64,000 nucleotides of DNA. It comes from Buddleja alternifolia (lineage: Eukaryota; Streptophyta; Magnoliopsida; Lamiales; Scrophulariaceae). The stretch is from NCBI GenBank assembly GCA_019426215.1, contig CM033408.1, positions 30,669,953 through 30,733,952 of the forward strand, given 5' to 3'. The notes beneath the pieces are model-generated. The model saw only the letters and a program-made list of their open reading frames with translations. It did no database searches and had not been told where the DNA came from. This document shows positions 1 through 10,820 of this stretch, one piece after another (position 1 is the stretch's first letter; the number at the start of each line of letters is the position of its first letter). Both the position numbers and the translations under genes were made by a program.

Positions 1-335
1 AATTTATTTTTTATTTTAATATGGTAACTATCTATAAATACATTTTAAAAGATTAAAAAATCTAAAAATTTAAGATTAAAATCGTAATTAATCTCGATTA
101 TCATTATAAAAGTTCTAATAAATAAATTTCAATATGAAACTACAATTGATTATTTTTTAATCTAGAAGACCAAGGTGATTGCGCCCATAAATTTATTAAC
201 CCTAAATTTTAGGGGTTTTAGAATGAAAAGTTAATGGAATGGGTTTTTCGAATTGAAAAATATTTTCATGGGTTTTTTGGATGAAAAAATTTATTTTAGG
301 GAGGGTTTTAGTAATTTTTCCTAAATTGTATTTTA
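1..335. repeat. AT-rich dispersed repeat, copy 1
   Basis: Non-coding and very AT-rich. The same order of words (aaatttaaaaat, attaaaatc, ataaatttattaa, gggttttt, gaaaaatatt, attttagggag, gaaaattt-like end) returns at about 11150-11455 and 41600-41940. The class is unknown and no terminal repeats or open frames are seen. The left edge is cut by the window. Confidence 0.5.
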
Positions 336-686
336 CTTAAAAAAAATATTATGGTGGGAGTTGATATTAGCACTCCATAAAATGATAATGACACTCCATC
401 TTACTATTTTCTCAATGCAATAGACAAAATTGCCCATAGATTTATAAGAAAATCTTATTGTATTATTTTTATACAAATAATATAAAATGAAGATATTTAT
501 CTTTTATTTGAACAAGACCGCTTATACCTCCTTTTACAATTCTTAATTACATCAAGCAACTGTCTGAAATACTCTTTTACCTATTTATGTTGTTTTCTTT
601 ATAGATTTGACGTTAAATTAATTATCTCCGAATTGATAATTGATGGTCCGTGAGAATATTTTAAAGTTGAACAAATACTTTAACAA

Positions 687-1349
687 TTTTTTTTGGTACA
701 ATCGACGAGACTCAAAGTCTAAATAACATCATCACTTAACAAAACATTCAAATTTGACGGAGCAGTAGTCCAAATCATCTCATCTCCTGCAATGTCATGT
801 CCCATTCATGCAAGCTCATCTGCACAAGCATTTCTTTCTCTCTTCGTGTGGTCCAAGATGCACTCCCATGCACGCCCAAAGTACTCCCGACAGTCCTCGA
901 TGATCCGCCCAAGCGGGTGGTTTACCGTGTCTGCCTCTTTAATAAGATGACACACCGATAAAGAATCTGTCTCGATAATAATTTTTTGAACTCTTCTACT
1001 CCATGCCACTTCCAAACCTTTCCGAATTGCTAAAAGCTCTGCCACCGTAATCGAAACATTCCCGAGCTTCGCACTAAAACCTACGACCCAGTTACCTTTC
1101 TCGTCTCTCAAAATGCCTCCCATTGTAGCACTCTTAGTCTCTATACGAACACTACCATCAGTGTTCATTTTAAGCCAACCGATATCCGGTTTCCTCCACC
1201 GAACCGCTGCACAAATACGGGTAGGCTTTACTCCCTTAGGCAATGCTTTCTCCAGATCAAAGGCAAACAATTTAATGGAGGCAAGGGTTTCACGTAGGTT
1301 ACCTGCTCTATTATCAAAAACAAAGGAATTTCTATATTTCCAAAGTGTC
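687..1349 (-). mobile_element. 5'-truncated LINE insertion with 15-bp target-site duplication
   Basis: On the minus strand the insert ends in a short poly-A (plus-strand T run just after 686). It is flanked by the exact direct repeat CAAATACTTTAACAA at 672-686 and 1350-1364. That is the hallmark of target-primed reverse transcription of a non-LTR retrotransposon. Only the 3' end of the element is present, and it carries the RNase H-like tail annotated separately. Confidence 0.85.
719..1349 (-). pseudogene. RNase H-like C-terminal tail of a plant LINE ORF2 (broken)
   Basis: The translated tail matches the RNase H (RVT_3) domain that ends many plant LINE polyproteins. It has an NTDGS start with the first acidic residue, a glutamate in AELLAIRKGLE, an aspartate in IETDSL and a final aspartate in NACADELA. 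A linker of WxLWKYRNS type precedes it, as in the usual plant LINE layout. An in-frame TGA interrupts the reading just after DELA (near 803-805), and the frame then continues to a TAG at 719-721. The upstream reverse transcriptase is missing because the insertion is truncated. It cannot be autonomous. Confidence 0.8.
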
Positions 1350-1364
1350 CAAATACTTTAACAA

Positions 1365-2016
1365 TAGAAGTAGATAAAAGCGCCCTATAATAAAATATGA
1401 ATAGTTAAATAGAATATCAAGTAAAACCAAAATATTTTGAGTCAATTAAGTTATTTATGAAATAATATTTTAGAAAAAGGCAAAGCATCCTACATTAAAC
1501 GGGATAACAAATGAACAAACATTTCAAATTTCACCATAATGAAAATTATTTATTTGTTATAAGAAAAATATAACAAAATTATTTCATTAAATGATGGGTA
1601 ATATGGTCAATTGTTCAAAAACAAACTTAAAATACAGTGCGCCTATCATTTTTTGCTGTGTTAATATTAACTCCCAAAATATTATCATTTCATTAAAAGA
1701 AATAGTAAAATGAGTCCATATCATTGAAAAAAGAAAAAAAGGTAATAATAGAGAACAAAGACGTAATAAAATGAGGTACAATGTATGCCCAAAATCAGTG
1801 ATAATAATGGCAAAATTATACATACATTTTGTGTACGAGTTGGACCTGCAATGTCGTCTAAGGCTTCTTTTTGATTGGATGAGGCAAAAGTGGATTATTA
1901 TTATATATAGTATGAAAGTCCAATTAGAGTGTTTTTTTGTGTCTATATTATTTACCATGTACACCACACACAAACTATTGATATATCTATGGACTCCTAG
2001 TGCAATGCTCCTAATT
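1365..2016. other. Intergenic, no gene seen
   Basis: AT-rich spacer with only short shadow frames. No recognisable domain, terminal repeat or RNA gene is seen. Confidence 0.5.
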
Positions 2017-2080
2017 CCTCAAACACTAAAAATTCAATTTGGGGTGGATGGTTTCTAAATTGAATTTATAGTGTTTGAGG
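2017..2080. repeat. 24-bp inverted repeat (hairpin)
   Basis: Positions 2017-2040 and 2057-2080 are reverse complements except for one base, around a 16-nt loop. The stem is low in G+C. It may be the core of a small foldback element or a fold in a transcript. No neighbouring gene claims it. Confidence 0.7.
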
Positions 2081-2891
2081 GACTAAAAATACAATGAGTC
2101 AATGGTGAAAAACTCGGGAAAATAAAAACACAAAGGGAAAATTAAAGCAATAAAAAGAGTGAATTTTCTTGTTGGAAACTCAATCAAGGAAAAAAATCAC
2201 ATTCCAACTAGATCGTATTAGCTTTTCAAAGTTTACAAGTTGAGTTCTACTATTTAAGAGTGAAAGTCAAAACCCTAATAAAACAAGCCTAAATTGACTA
2301 GGGAACAAACCCTATCAACTAAGAAACAATTCCAATCAAAGAAGGACCAAAAACTGCCAAAACCAAGCTCGCTGGTCACGTCAAACTCGCGTCGCGGTGG
2401 TCAAACTACTAGCTTTGTGTCTAGTAGATTCCATGTGAATGATTATAAATGCTCTAGATTTAAAACACAAATGCACTAAAACTCAAAACCTTTGAGAATT
2501 GAAATCGTGGACAGGTCTTATCTCCCGTCAAATAAAATCAACCATCGGAAAAATCCCGAATCCTTGCCTAGGGCGAAGTCAAAATTTACACACTAGACAA
2601 ATATCAAATTATTTTACGAATCGAGTCCGAATATTTAAACGCGAGATCATCATATAACGAACGAATTACACGTAATTGACGAGTCTAACACTTACTCTGC
2701 AATTTATAATCATAAAGATTTGGACAAAAAGATTCTAAAAAACAAAAATGAAATAGGGAAGCCAACAAAACATCACCATAATTTATTAAATGAGCAACTT
2801 GCCACCAACATGAATACATTTATATCTCAATCTTACCCATAAAATATAAAACAAAGACATATAATCCAAATAAAAGAAAATTGGCAATTAA
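2081..2891. other. Intergenic, 3' flank of the carboxylesterase gene
   Basis: No coding frame with family features. The last part is probably the 3' untranslated region of the minus-strand carboxylesterase. The stretch around 2100-2700 has moderate complexity and could be old transposon sequence, but no ends were found. Confidence 0.4.
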
Positions 2892-3914
2892 TCAATGATT
2901 GAGAAAAAAAGCCAATCTTTTCAACATATCTATAGCCTTAGGGTTTGTAGCGTTATGCAAATTAAAAACATGATTTTCCCCTTTAACCTCCACAACTTTC
3001 ACTACTCCATTCCACAAACTTCTCTCCAAAACATCCTTATAATACCAACCCCTAAACCTCAACACATCATTCCCAACAACAAAAACCAAAACCCTATTAC
3101 AACCCACCATTTTCAAATCCGGATCCATACCCGGGTTCACCAACGGGTCATCCAAACCCGATTTGCTATTCGGGTATGCATATAACCAAAGCCTCTTCAT
3201 TTGAGTTTCTACATTCACATAGGCTGAATTTGATTCATTCCCAATAGCCCTTTTCCCCAAAAAATAAGGACAATTAAGAAACATCCCTACAACTTTGATA
3301 CCATAACCCGGTTTTTCCAACCCGACCCGGATTGCCATTTGGTTAGCAATATTCGCACCAGCACTATCACCACCTAAGTAAACATGTCCAAAATCTGCAT
3401 ACTTTTTAAGCCACTTCTCATTGCCACTCCCTTTGAAGTGAGAAAATGTCCAATTTAGTGCTAGCCAAGAATCTTCATAAGCAATGGGGAGAGGATTCTC
3501 AGGGGCTAATCGGTAATTTATCGATACCGCGATAACGTTAGCTTTGGCTACTAGTAAGTTCAAATGGTTATGATATGTGGAAGAAAATGCTGATTCTGTG
3601 AAGAATCCACCTCCATGATAGTAAACTAGAAGAGGGATTTTGTGGGCTGGATTGGCATATCTAGGTAGGTAAATCCTGGCCGTTAGATTGAGATTTGGTG
3701 CGAATTTAACGTCTTTGGATTGGACGCCTGTCGTTGGATCAAATGATGGGGGGACAGTATCTTGTCCGATGAATCTTTGTATTGTACCATTTTTGTATAC
3801 TCTTATGAAGGGATATATGTCATAAAGTATGGATTGTGTAGCACTTGTTTGGACATGTAAATGTGAAATAAAGATTGTGAACAAGATTAGTGTAGAAATC
3901 TTACAAGAAAACAT
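2892..3914 (-). CDS. Carboxylesterase, CXE / 2-hydroxyisoflavanone dehydratase-like, with signal peptide
   Basis: A 340-residue alpha/beta-hydrolase of the plant CXE family, which hydrolyses small ester substrates; its own substrate is unknown. The oxyanion motif HGGGF is at residues 100-104. The nucleophile Ser184 sits in GGDSAGAN, Asp283 in GNDVLR and His314 in GENHVF, so the triad is complete. IYLPRYANP and INYRLAPENPLP are typical family blocks. Residues 1-26 form a hydrophobic leader (ILFTIFISHL), suggesting secretion, which is less usual for this mostly cytosolic family. An in-frame ATG at 4055 would add 47 residues encoded mainly by GA repeats (a run of SLSLSL). I prefer the ATG at 3914 because it puts the signal peptide at the N-terminus. 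Intronless. A paralogue lies 1.5 kb upstream on the same strand. Confidence 0.9.
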   Translation of the reverse strand: MFSCKISTLILFTIFISHLHVQTSATQSILYDIYPFIRVYKNGTIQRFIGQDTVPPSFDPTTGVQSKDVKFAPNLNLTARIYLPRYANPAHKIPLLVYYHGGGFFTESAFSSTYHNHLNLLVAKANVIAVSINYRLAPENPLPIAYEDSWLALNWTFSHFKGSGNEKWLKKYADFGHVYLGGDSAGANIANQMAIRVGLEKPGYGIKVVGMFLNCPYFLGKRAIGNESNSAYVNVETQMKRLWLYAYPNSKSGLDDPLVNPGMDPDLKMVGCNRVLVFVVGNDVLRFRGWYYKDVLERSLWNGVVKVVEVKGENHVFNLHNATNPKAIDMLKRLAFFLNH

Positions 3915-3954
3915 GTTCAGAAATTGCTGTTTTAATTGCAACGGGTAAGATTTT

Positions 3955-3994
3955 AGAGAGAGAGAGAGAGAGAGGATTTTAGAGAGAGAGAGAG
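3955..3994. repeat. GA microsatellite in the 5' leader of the carboxylesterase
   Basis: Two GA/AG runs separated by GATTTTAG, lying 40-80 nt before the chosen start. CT/GA runs are common in plant 5' untranslated regions. If translated they would give the low-complexity Ser-Leu stretch of the longer frame. Confidence 0.85.
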
Positions 3995-4174
3995 GTCTTG
4001 GCGTGAGAAGAAATTGTAGGGATAGAGTACCAATAGATAAGGAAAGAGTACACATTTTTTTCTTTTTTTTTTATCACTTTGGATTCGGACCGCTGCACGT
4101 TAAATTTTGCTACAGCACACAGTTTTTGTCGTTTTGGCGGTTAGTTAGAACTAATTTTCATGTATTATAAGTTT

Positions 4175-4417
4175 GGGGAAATTACAGACAGCCCCCTTAT
4201 TTATTGTGTAATTATCAAATACTCCCTTGCTTATTAGAAATTACATAAAATTCCCCTTCTATTAGACATTCTTACAATTACACCACATGTATATTTAAAA
4301 ATTCTTACGATTTTACCAAAGGTAAACCTTACCAATAAAGGATGTGTACGGGTAATTTTCAGTAAGTAAGAGACTTTTTAGTAATTACATAATAAATAAT
4401 GGGTCTGCATGCTCTTT
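4175..4417. mobile_element. Small foldback element (MITE) of the GAAATTAC...CCCC family
   Basis: The left arm (AAATTACAGACAGCCCCC and on) pairs with the right arm read in reverse (GCATGCAGACCCATTATTTA and on) for more than 100 nt with mismatches. Similar elements lie at 7166-7433 and 44436-44690. No clear target duplication was found here, so the ends are approximate. Confidence 0.6.
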
Positions 4418-4855
4418 ATCACCTCTAATATATAATAAGATACGTGTCATTCATATAATATTTTATAAAAATAGATAATACACCAATACATAAATTATTA
4501 TAATAAAATAACCAGTGTCACACATAGGGTAATTTTAAGAAACACTCCCGGTCCATTTTTCACCACACAAACAAAATGAGTGAGATAGTTTGCACAGGAA
4601 TTCTGATTTCAAACCTAGTTTGAAGTTAAATACAAAACTTCAATCTATGATTGAAGATTCTAAACCGTGGTTTGGCAATAAGGTCCCCAAGAAGAAAGTC
4701 TTGATTGATTAATAGTTTTTGAGGAAAAATGGATCAAATTCAACCAATTTCAAGTATTTTTCACAAAGTTTGTGATCAATCAAATAATAAATGTAATTCA
4801 ATCACTTTTTGGGAAAGAAATAAAAAAACCAAAAAGGGCAAAGAACTTGAGATTC

Positions 4856-4943
4856 CTAATACATATTATTATAGAACATATAAAATATAGGAATTGTATT
4901 TCATTACCTAATACATAATATTATAGAACATATAAAATATGTG
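4856..4943. repeat. Short tandem duplication, period 52 bp
   Basis: A unit of about 35 bp, beginning CTAATACATA and containing TAGAACATATAAAATAT, occurs at 4856 and again at 4908 with few differences. Confidence 0.75.
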
Positions 4944-5077
4944 TTGATGTAACCTAATTAAACACATTAACACCTCCGGAATATAAACAACGGAACTCAA
5001 ACTTGGCTCGTTGAAGAGTTCAAACTCTTTACAATCAAGTTATTTAACTTGCAAGACTTGCATCCTTAACAAATAGT

Positions 5078-5340
5078 ATTACCTAATTACTTACTACATT
5101 ACTAGTTCTTCAATAAAGTATTTGAAAGACTTTCTAGCCCGACACGCTCGTGTTGATCAAGAGTCTGTTCTTGATATACCCGTGCTTGCTCACGAGCATT
5201 ACGTAAACGATAACATTACCTAATTACTTAATACACCACTAGTTCTTCAATACTTGAAAGTATTGAAATATTTTCCAACCCGACAGGCTCGTGTTGATCA
5301 AGAGTCTGTTTTTGATTTACCCGCGTCTGCCTGCTCACAT
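5078..5340. repeat. Diverged tandem duplication, period 137 bp
   Basis: The block starting ATTACCTAATTACTTA at 5078 repeats at 5215. Both copies contain CACTAGTTC/TACTAGTTCTTCAATA-like and GCTCGTGTTGATCAAGAGTC words. It lies just beyond the 3' end of the second carboxylesterase gene. It is non-coding and of unknown origin. Confidence 0.8.
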
Positions 5341-5424
5341 TAAACTTAATTCTATGTCTACAAACAAAATCACTTTATCTTCACACCAATTACTTGAAAT
5401 CACTAGAAATATCCTCCAATAATC

Positions 5425-6336
5425 TCAAGCACTCTTCAAAAATGCAACCAAATGATCAATCATAGCCACAGCTTTGTCACAATTCAAATCAAACAAATGA
5501 AAGCAATGTCCCTCCCCTTCACTCTCGAAAATCTCCACTTCACCTTTCCACTCACTCTCCCTCAACGCCTCACAATAAGCCTTCCCCCTCTCCCTCAAAA
5601 AATCCTTCTCCGCCACGAAGAACACCACGCGCCGCCCCGCCATCCGCCGGATCCTCGGATCCACCGCCGGATTCAGCCGCGGATCGTCGTCGCGGCCGCT
5701 ACTCGCCGGACAAAGAAACTTATACAGCTTATCAACATCCTTACCACCGAAAAAAGGATGCACAAGAAAAATCCCCAAAATTTCAACTGCGATGAAATTT
5801 TCAATTCCAGCTCTCACAGCGACGTCGTTCGCTATGTTAGCGCCGGCGCTCTCTCCTCCTATGAACACGCGCCGAAAATCGGCGTGTTCGTTGAGCCACG
5901 GATCGGCGCCTTGACCGTTAGTGTGTGCCGCTATCCACTGGAACGCGGACCACGAATCGTCGTAGGCGATCGGCAGAGCGTTTTCAGGCGCTAATCTGTA
6001 ATCGATTGAAACTGCGATCGAATTAGATTTTTCGACTAGGTTAGCGACAAAGTTGTGGAAGACAGGATTGGAGGCTGATCCGATGCAGAACGCGCCGCCG
6101 TGGATGTAGACCACGACGGGGAGTTTCTGCGACGGATCGACGCGGCGCGGCGCGAAAATGCGGACGAAGACGCCGGTTTTGGCGTCGATGACGACGTCTT
6201 TGGATCGGACGGCGGCGGTTGGATCGTCGGAGGGGGGGAGGAATTGCGCCGGGTGTAGTCTGTTGATCGTGCCGTCGGTGTAAATGTGGAAGAACGGCGA
6301 CATATCCATGGCGATTTGTTTGGAATTTGAGGCCAT
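5425..6336 (-). CDS. Carboxylesterase, CXE / 2-hydroxyisoflavanone dehydratase-like, cytosolic type
   Basis: A 303-residue alpha/beta-hydrolase of the plant CXE family, of normal full length. The oxyanion stretch is HGGAF at residues 79-83, with Ala where the neighbouring paralogue has Gly. Ser163 is in GGESAGAN, Asp245 in AEKDFLRE and His277 in GEGHCF. The N-terminus (MASNSKQIAMDMSPFFHIYTDG) has no signal peptide or transit peptide, so it is probably cytosolic. The product cleaves small esters, and the substrate cannot be read from sequence. The 5' half is strikingly GC-rich compared with its AT-rich surroundings and with the paralogue. Intronless. A TATA-like box lies 67-73 nt upstream of the ATG. 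Same-strand pair with the carboxylesterase at 2892-3914, consistent with an old tandem duplication. Confidence 0.93.
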   Translation of the reverse strand: MASNSKQIAMDMSPFFHIYTDGTINRLHPAQFLPPSDDPTAAVRSKDVVIDAKTGVFVRIFAPRRVDPSQKLPVVVYIHGGAFCIGSASNPVFHNFVANLVEKSNSIAVSIDYRLAPENALPIAYDDSWSAFQWIAAHTNGQGADPWLNEHADFRRVFIGGESAGANIANDVAVRAGIENFIAVEILGIFLVHPFFGGKDVDKLYKFLCPASSGRDDDPRLNPAVDPRIRRMAGRRVVFFVAEKDFLRERGKAYCEALRESEWKGEVEIFESEGEGHCFHLFDLNCDKAVAMIDHLVAFLKSA

Positions 6337-6402
6337 TTGTGAAGAAGATGAAAAGGTAAAAAGGAATAGTAAACAGTTTGGTATTTCAGCGGAGAAGAGT
6401 GC

Positions 6403-6409
6403 ATTTATA
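6403..6409 (-). promoter_or_regulatory. TATA box of the second carboxylesterase gene
   Basis: On the minus strand this reads TATAAAT, about 70 nt before the ATG at 6336, giving an expected leader of about 35-45 nt. Position and sequence only. Confidence 0.55.
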
Positions 6410-6445
6410 ATTATAGTTGCAGATAATATTGGATGTAAATTCTAG

Positions 6446-6585
6446 GATATTTGGTGGCTCTCGTTAGTCAAAAAAATATTTATTATACACAATGTTAAAA
6501 TATGTGTGGAGCAATTTGTCTTATAAAAACAAAGTGTTTTAACAATTTTTTGTTATGAATAGGACTTTTCGAGCCACCAAATATC
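6446..6585. repeat. Short foldback element with perfect 15-bp arms
   Basis: GATATTTGGTGGCTC at 6446-6460 and its exact reverse complement at 6571-6585 bracket 110 nt of AT-rich sequence. It lies upstream of the second carboxylesterase gene, beyond its TATA box. No target duplication is obvious. Confidence 0.7.
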
Positions 6586-6784
6586 ACGGGACTATATATG
6601 TTGACAATATTATTGGGTGGATAAGAGGATTTTTGCATTCGCACACACCCTTAGATTCGTGCTTTTTGCATCAAAAGACCCAAAACTCTCTAGTCTTTTA
6701 TTTTTTAGTAAGGAACACTTTATGTCCAGTTGTTGGAGGGATGAGAAAAGTTATTCTATATCCAGCTCCAAATCCCGTTAAATT

Positions 6785-7050
6785 CATTTGAGCTCGATTC
6801 GTGAATATAATAAATCAAACTGGATGAATTTTAAATTTGGGTTCGATTAGTAAAAAATGATAATATATGTGCAAAAAATTGAAGTCATGCAAACTTAATT
6901 TGTGTCCAGCTCGTTTAAAGTTTGTTCGAGCTTGGTATGATTAACAATCGGAACAAGTTCAAATACAAATTTTCGAAGCCCGATAAAAAATTCAAACAAG
7001 TTTGGACAATATATTGTTTAACTAGACTCGACTCGACTCATTTACGACTT
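6785..7050. repeat. Dispersed GAGCTCGA-type repeat, copy A
   Basis: Non-coding repeat recognised by recurring words in fixed order: GAGCTCGATTCG, ATGATAATATATG, GATTAACAATC, TTCAAATACAA, ATTCAAACAA and CTCGACTCG. The same order recurs near 29975-30245 and 47560-47850, with poorer copies near 28000-28260, 44700-44885 and 60480-60680. Class unknown. Confidence 0.65.
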
Positions 7051-7165
7051 TATCCAATCCTCTTTTTAAAGCTAAAGTACCAAATGTGCATAAACAAGCT
7101 CAATTCAAATATGAACAAGCCAAATGTCAAATCTCGGATTATATTCCAATTGCCATTAATGTTAA

Positions 7166-7433
7166 GATTAAGAAAAATTACATTTAACCCCCTCAATCAT
7201 TGTATAATTACCAAAAAAGCCCTTCACTTTTTGGAAATTACCAATACGCCCCCTTAAATGATCTATTTGTAAGATTTTCAGGAATTAAAATAATAAGAAT
7301 TTGTAAACATATAGAGAGTATATATATATGTAAAAATGCCTTAACATGAGGGAGACGTTATATAATTTTCAAAATAATAATTGGAATCTCGGTAATTTCA
7401 TAATAAATGAGAGGGTCTATGTGTATTTTTTTC
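7166..7433. mobile_element. MITE with 10-bp target duplication
   Basis: A 268-bp AT-rich non-coding element flanked by TTAATGTTAA at 7156-7165 and 7434-7443. The interior resembles the elements at 4175-4417 and 44436-44690 (ACCCCCTCAAT, AATTACCAA, TTTTGGAAATTACC, GATCTATTTGTAAG). The duplication length fits a Mutator-type nonautonomous element. Confidence 0.75.
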
Positions 7434-7443
7434 TTAATGTTAA

Positions 7444-8166
7444 TTGGATTTGTGATCACTTAGAGTTGAGTCCATAACAATTTGTATAAAGTTAGTGTGT
7501 AGCATAAAAACAACAAAAGTGAAAATAATGTTGAAATGTATACGATCAATGCAGTTGAAAAGGAATCAATCAAAGTTCATTCAATATAACCACTACGAGA
7601 AAGGACAAGAAAAGAAAAGAGTTAGGCACTCTTGCATCATATGACCACTTGAGTGAACTAATTTACAAAAATCAAATAAATGAATATTAAATTCTTATTT
7701 TAGCTAAACTCCCACTTTAGAAAATATTAATTACAATATTAGGAGGTCTAATTTAGCTTAGTTCAACTATAATCACCGTTCTCCACACATCTTAGTTGAC
7801 CAAGATCTTCCCCACTAATTTCCTAACCTCCAACATTTGACCAACATCAAATCAAAAGACCCGGTCCACGTCTCCTTTGATAAGGGTACGTCCATGCTAC
7901 CCTGTTATTCTTGGATGCACTAGGAACGTCATCCCTCATGCTACCAGAGATCGGAGGATAAACGTCAAATAGTTTCGATGGTCTCTCAAATCTTATTTTT
8001 GTCACATTTTCTCTCATAAATTTAAAATGTGTCTTGTTGGTCCTTTGATTCTTAAAATCGTCTCACTATAGTTCATAAAGTCACAATTCCATTATGAATG
8101 ATTAGAATGTCATTTGGATGAAATTCCTACATGTAAGGGTAAAATTTTGTGAAAATAGGTTTATTT
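7444..8166. other. Intergenic, no gene seen
   Basis: AT-rich spacer between two mobile elements. No frame of interest. Confidence 0.5.
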
Positions 8167-10296
8167 TGTTGGGAAATATACATATAGTCCGACTAGGATT
8201 TAAACATGCGAATTTATTAATCCTACGGGCTTATCAAGTATAATAGGCTTGCGCATTTCTACACTAGTTATTTAAAACTTAAATAAAGAAGATCTTACCT
8301 TATTCGATTTTTCGTAAAAATCGAAGAGTTTCTTCTTCCTTGACGTAAGCTCCCTAACTTGCTCCTCGTTCCTTGAATCAACTCCTTCGTTTTTTCCTTT
8401 GATGAAGATTTTGAATTCCGCTACCAAAAACGTCTTTGATCGGATTCTTGATTCACTTCAGAGACCCAAATATTTCTCCTCTAAAGTTGATCCACACCCC
8501 CGATACCCACTCATTTATAATCTTTAACTAGGTTGATCTATAAACGTTTATTCTAACTCTAAGGATTAGTGTATGGGATTAAGGTGAAAGTAAAAATTAC
8601 TTCTCTAAGTATTTTTGGAAGAATTCTTGAATTCAAGATCTTGATGAATAATCAAAAACTCAAGAACTTGTATATGGAGAGAGATGATCGATTTTCTATG
8701 CAAGATGAACGAAAATTTTTGGCTTCAAAAGTCATCATCCTATTTTCTTTCCATACTAGTCCTATTTATAGAACTAGGTTCATGCAATTCTTTCAGTTAT
8801 AGAACTCTTCTACATTAAATCTTTTTCATGTAGGAATAAAAGACTAATTAATTCTCAAATAAAACTTTTCTATTTTAATTAGTTTTCTTTCTCTCTAAGA
8901 AATCTTATTTCCTTCTAAAAAAAATTAATTAAACTCTTTAATTATTTTCCTCCACCCAATTTTCGACCAAGGCTCAATAAAATAGTCTTTTAATAATTAA
9001 TCCACCATACTAGATTAATTAAAAGTCACTTTCAATTAATTAAATGCTTTCTAGACTTTTACCAAACATCTTTTGGATTTAGTTAAATATTCATCCAACT
9101 ATTGAATAAATAAAAAGTCTTAAATGAATTAATTTAATTAATTAATATATTAACTCAATTACTTTGAATTAAATTTCCTTAGTTAAGAAATTGATTTGTC
9201 TGAGTATTGTATGTGACCCTTTAGGTTCACCAACATACTAGTAATGGGTCCATAACCTTTATAACTTAATTTGGACAATTAAATTGTCCCGATTAATTAA
9301 ATACTTTTAATTAACCATCTTATTATTTAATCTCCACTAAATATAAGATACCCACAAATCAAAAAAAAGTTTCTAGCTACTTATCTTGAAGACCTAGATG
9401 TAGGCGATTCAAAGTGAACCTTTCCAATCGCGCATTCCATGCAAGTGAGATTCTTCTATCAACTAATTTCCCAATTGAATTAAGGATCGAGGAATCTTAT
9501 TGGTCGAGATCCTTGTAAATTCAATCTTAATTATTCAAGTGTGTTTGACTAGTGATTAATTAATTCAGGAAAGAAACTCATTTCTTAATTAATTACTTAC
9601 TTGCCTTGGCCAAGGACTAACTCGGTCAAATCACTTAGAATATTGTAGGAAATTCACTTGTTTATCTAGACAAGTGATGAATCATTTGTTGTCAACACCA
9701 ATCTCCATATACGAGTCACTACACCCAATCACCAGTCCATATGTGTCCTTGTAAAAAAACTGGCATAGGAGTCAAAGTGCAGTGAGTCAATATACAAGAT
9801 TACTATGATGACTCAAGTCAAAAAATTAATTTTACACTATCGTGATTAAGAAACTTCTAATTCAACATATATATAAATAATTCCAATTTAGGAAGTTTCA
9901 GTCAGGGCAATCAGTGAACTTGTTCTCAACAAGCACCCGCGTATGTGCATTTGTGTCAACTACACTAATGTCTATAAAACGAGACATTCTCTAATTAAGA
10001 GTGTGCATCATAGACGCAAGTCTATCCGAATTATCAATGTCCCATCTTGATAATTCTATGACTTGGACGGTATTTAGAAATCACAACCTTAGAGACTTGT
10101 TTTATGATATCCATCCAATGAGATATCAAGCCCCATAACTATGTGTGAATTTTAGGGACTTCATCATACAATTATAATAATATAAACATAAGATGAAGAA
10201 ATGCCTTTTATTAATATAATGTAAAACGAAATAGTTTATTAAAGAATAGATAAAGAAAGTCTATCTAGGATTGGCTCGCAGAGCACTATTCTAACA
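8167..10296 (-). mobile_element. Probable solo LTR, 2130 bp, with 5-bp target duplication TATTT
   Basis: The block begins TGTTGGGAAA and ends ATTCTAACA, giving the TG...CA termini of an LTR. It is flanked on both sides by TATTT (8162-8166 and 10297-10301). No gag or pol frame lies inside and no second copy flanks it, so it is best read as a solo LTR left by recombination. On the minus strand TATAAATAGG near 8762-8772 looks like the LTR promoter, which is why I assign minus orientation. The interior is non-coding. The length is on the long side for LTRs. Confidence 0.75.
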
Positions 10297-10301
10297 TATT
10301 T

Positions 10302-10811
10302 TCTTTCAATCTCTAACTAAATTGTGACCTAAGAGACTAAAGTGAGATGGTTTCGAGAGTTGATGAACCAACAAGGTGCATTTTAGACTCAGGTGACGAA
10401 ATTGAGACAAAAGCAAAATTTGAAATTTGAAGGACCACCACAGTTTTTTGTTTTTTACTGAAGATAAAGGGAGGCGGGGTGATGAAAAGCCAGACACCTT
10501 GTGAATAATGGTTAATAATTTTGGATCGAGTGTGGCGTACTTAGTTCACTGTAGAATAATCTCATTGTACGTAGTATAAACTCTCATAAAGGTGTGTTTA
10601 GCATGGTTCAACAAAGATTATTGATGAATATTTGTACATATAGTATTTTGTTGTGTTTTGGTACTGAATTAGGCTAAGAACATTTATTAATCTTGTTAAA
10701 CAATTTCACAATCATTTGGTAGGGGTAGTCATTAGTGTCACTCTAGGGACTATAGTCTCATTGAATTTCTTAAACTTCTTGGAATTAATTGGAACTCTTA
10801 AATGTTGTTAG
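10302..10811. other. Intergenic, no gene seen
   Basis: Spacer between the solo LTR and the foldback element. Nothing recognised. Confidence 0.5.
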
Positions 10812-10820
10812 TATATTATT

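Noticed and set aside
3915..4055. Use of the far-upstream ATG for the first carboxylesterase
   Set aside because: The added residues come from GA microsatellite (Ser-Leu repeats) and would bury the signal peptide.
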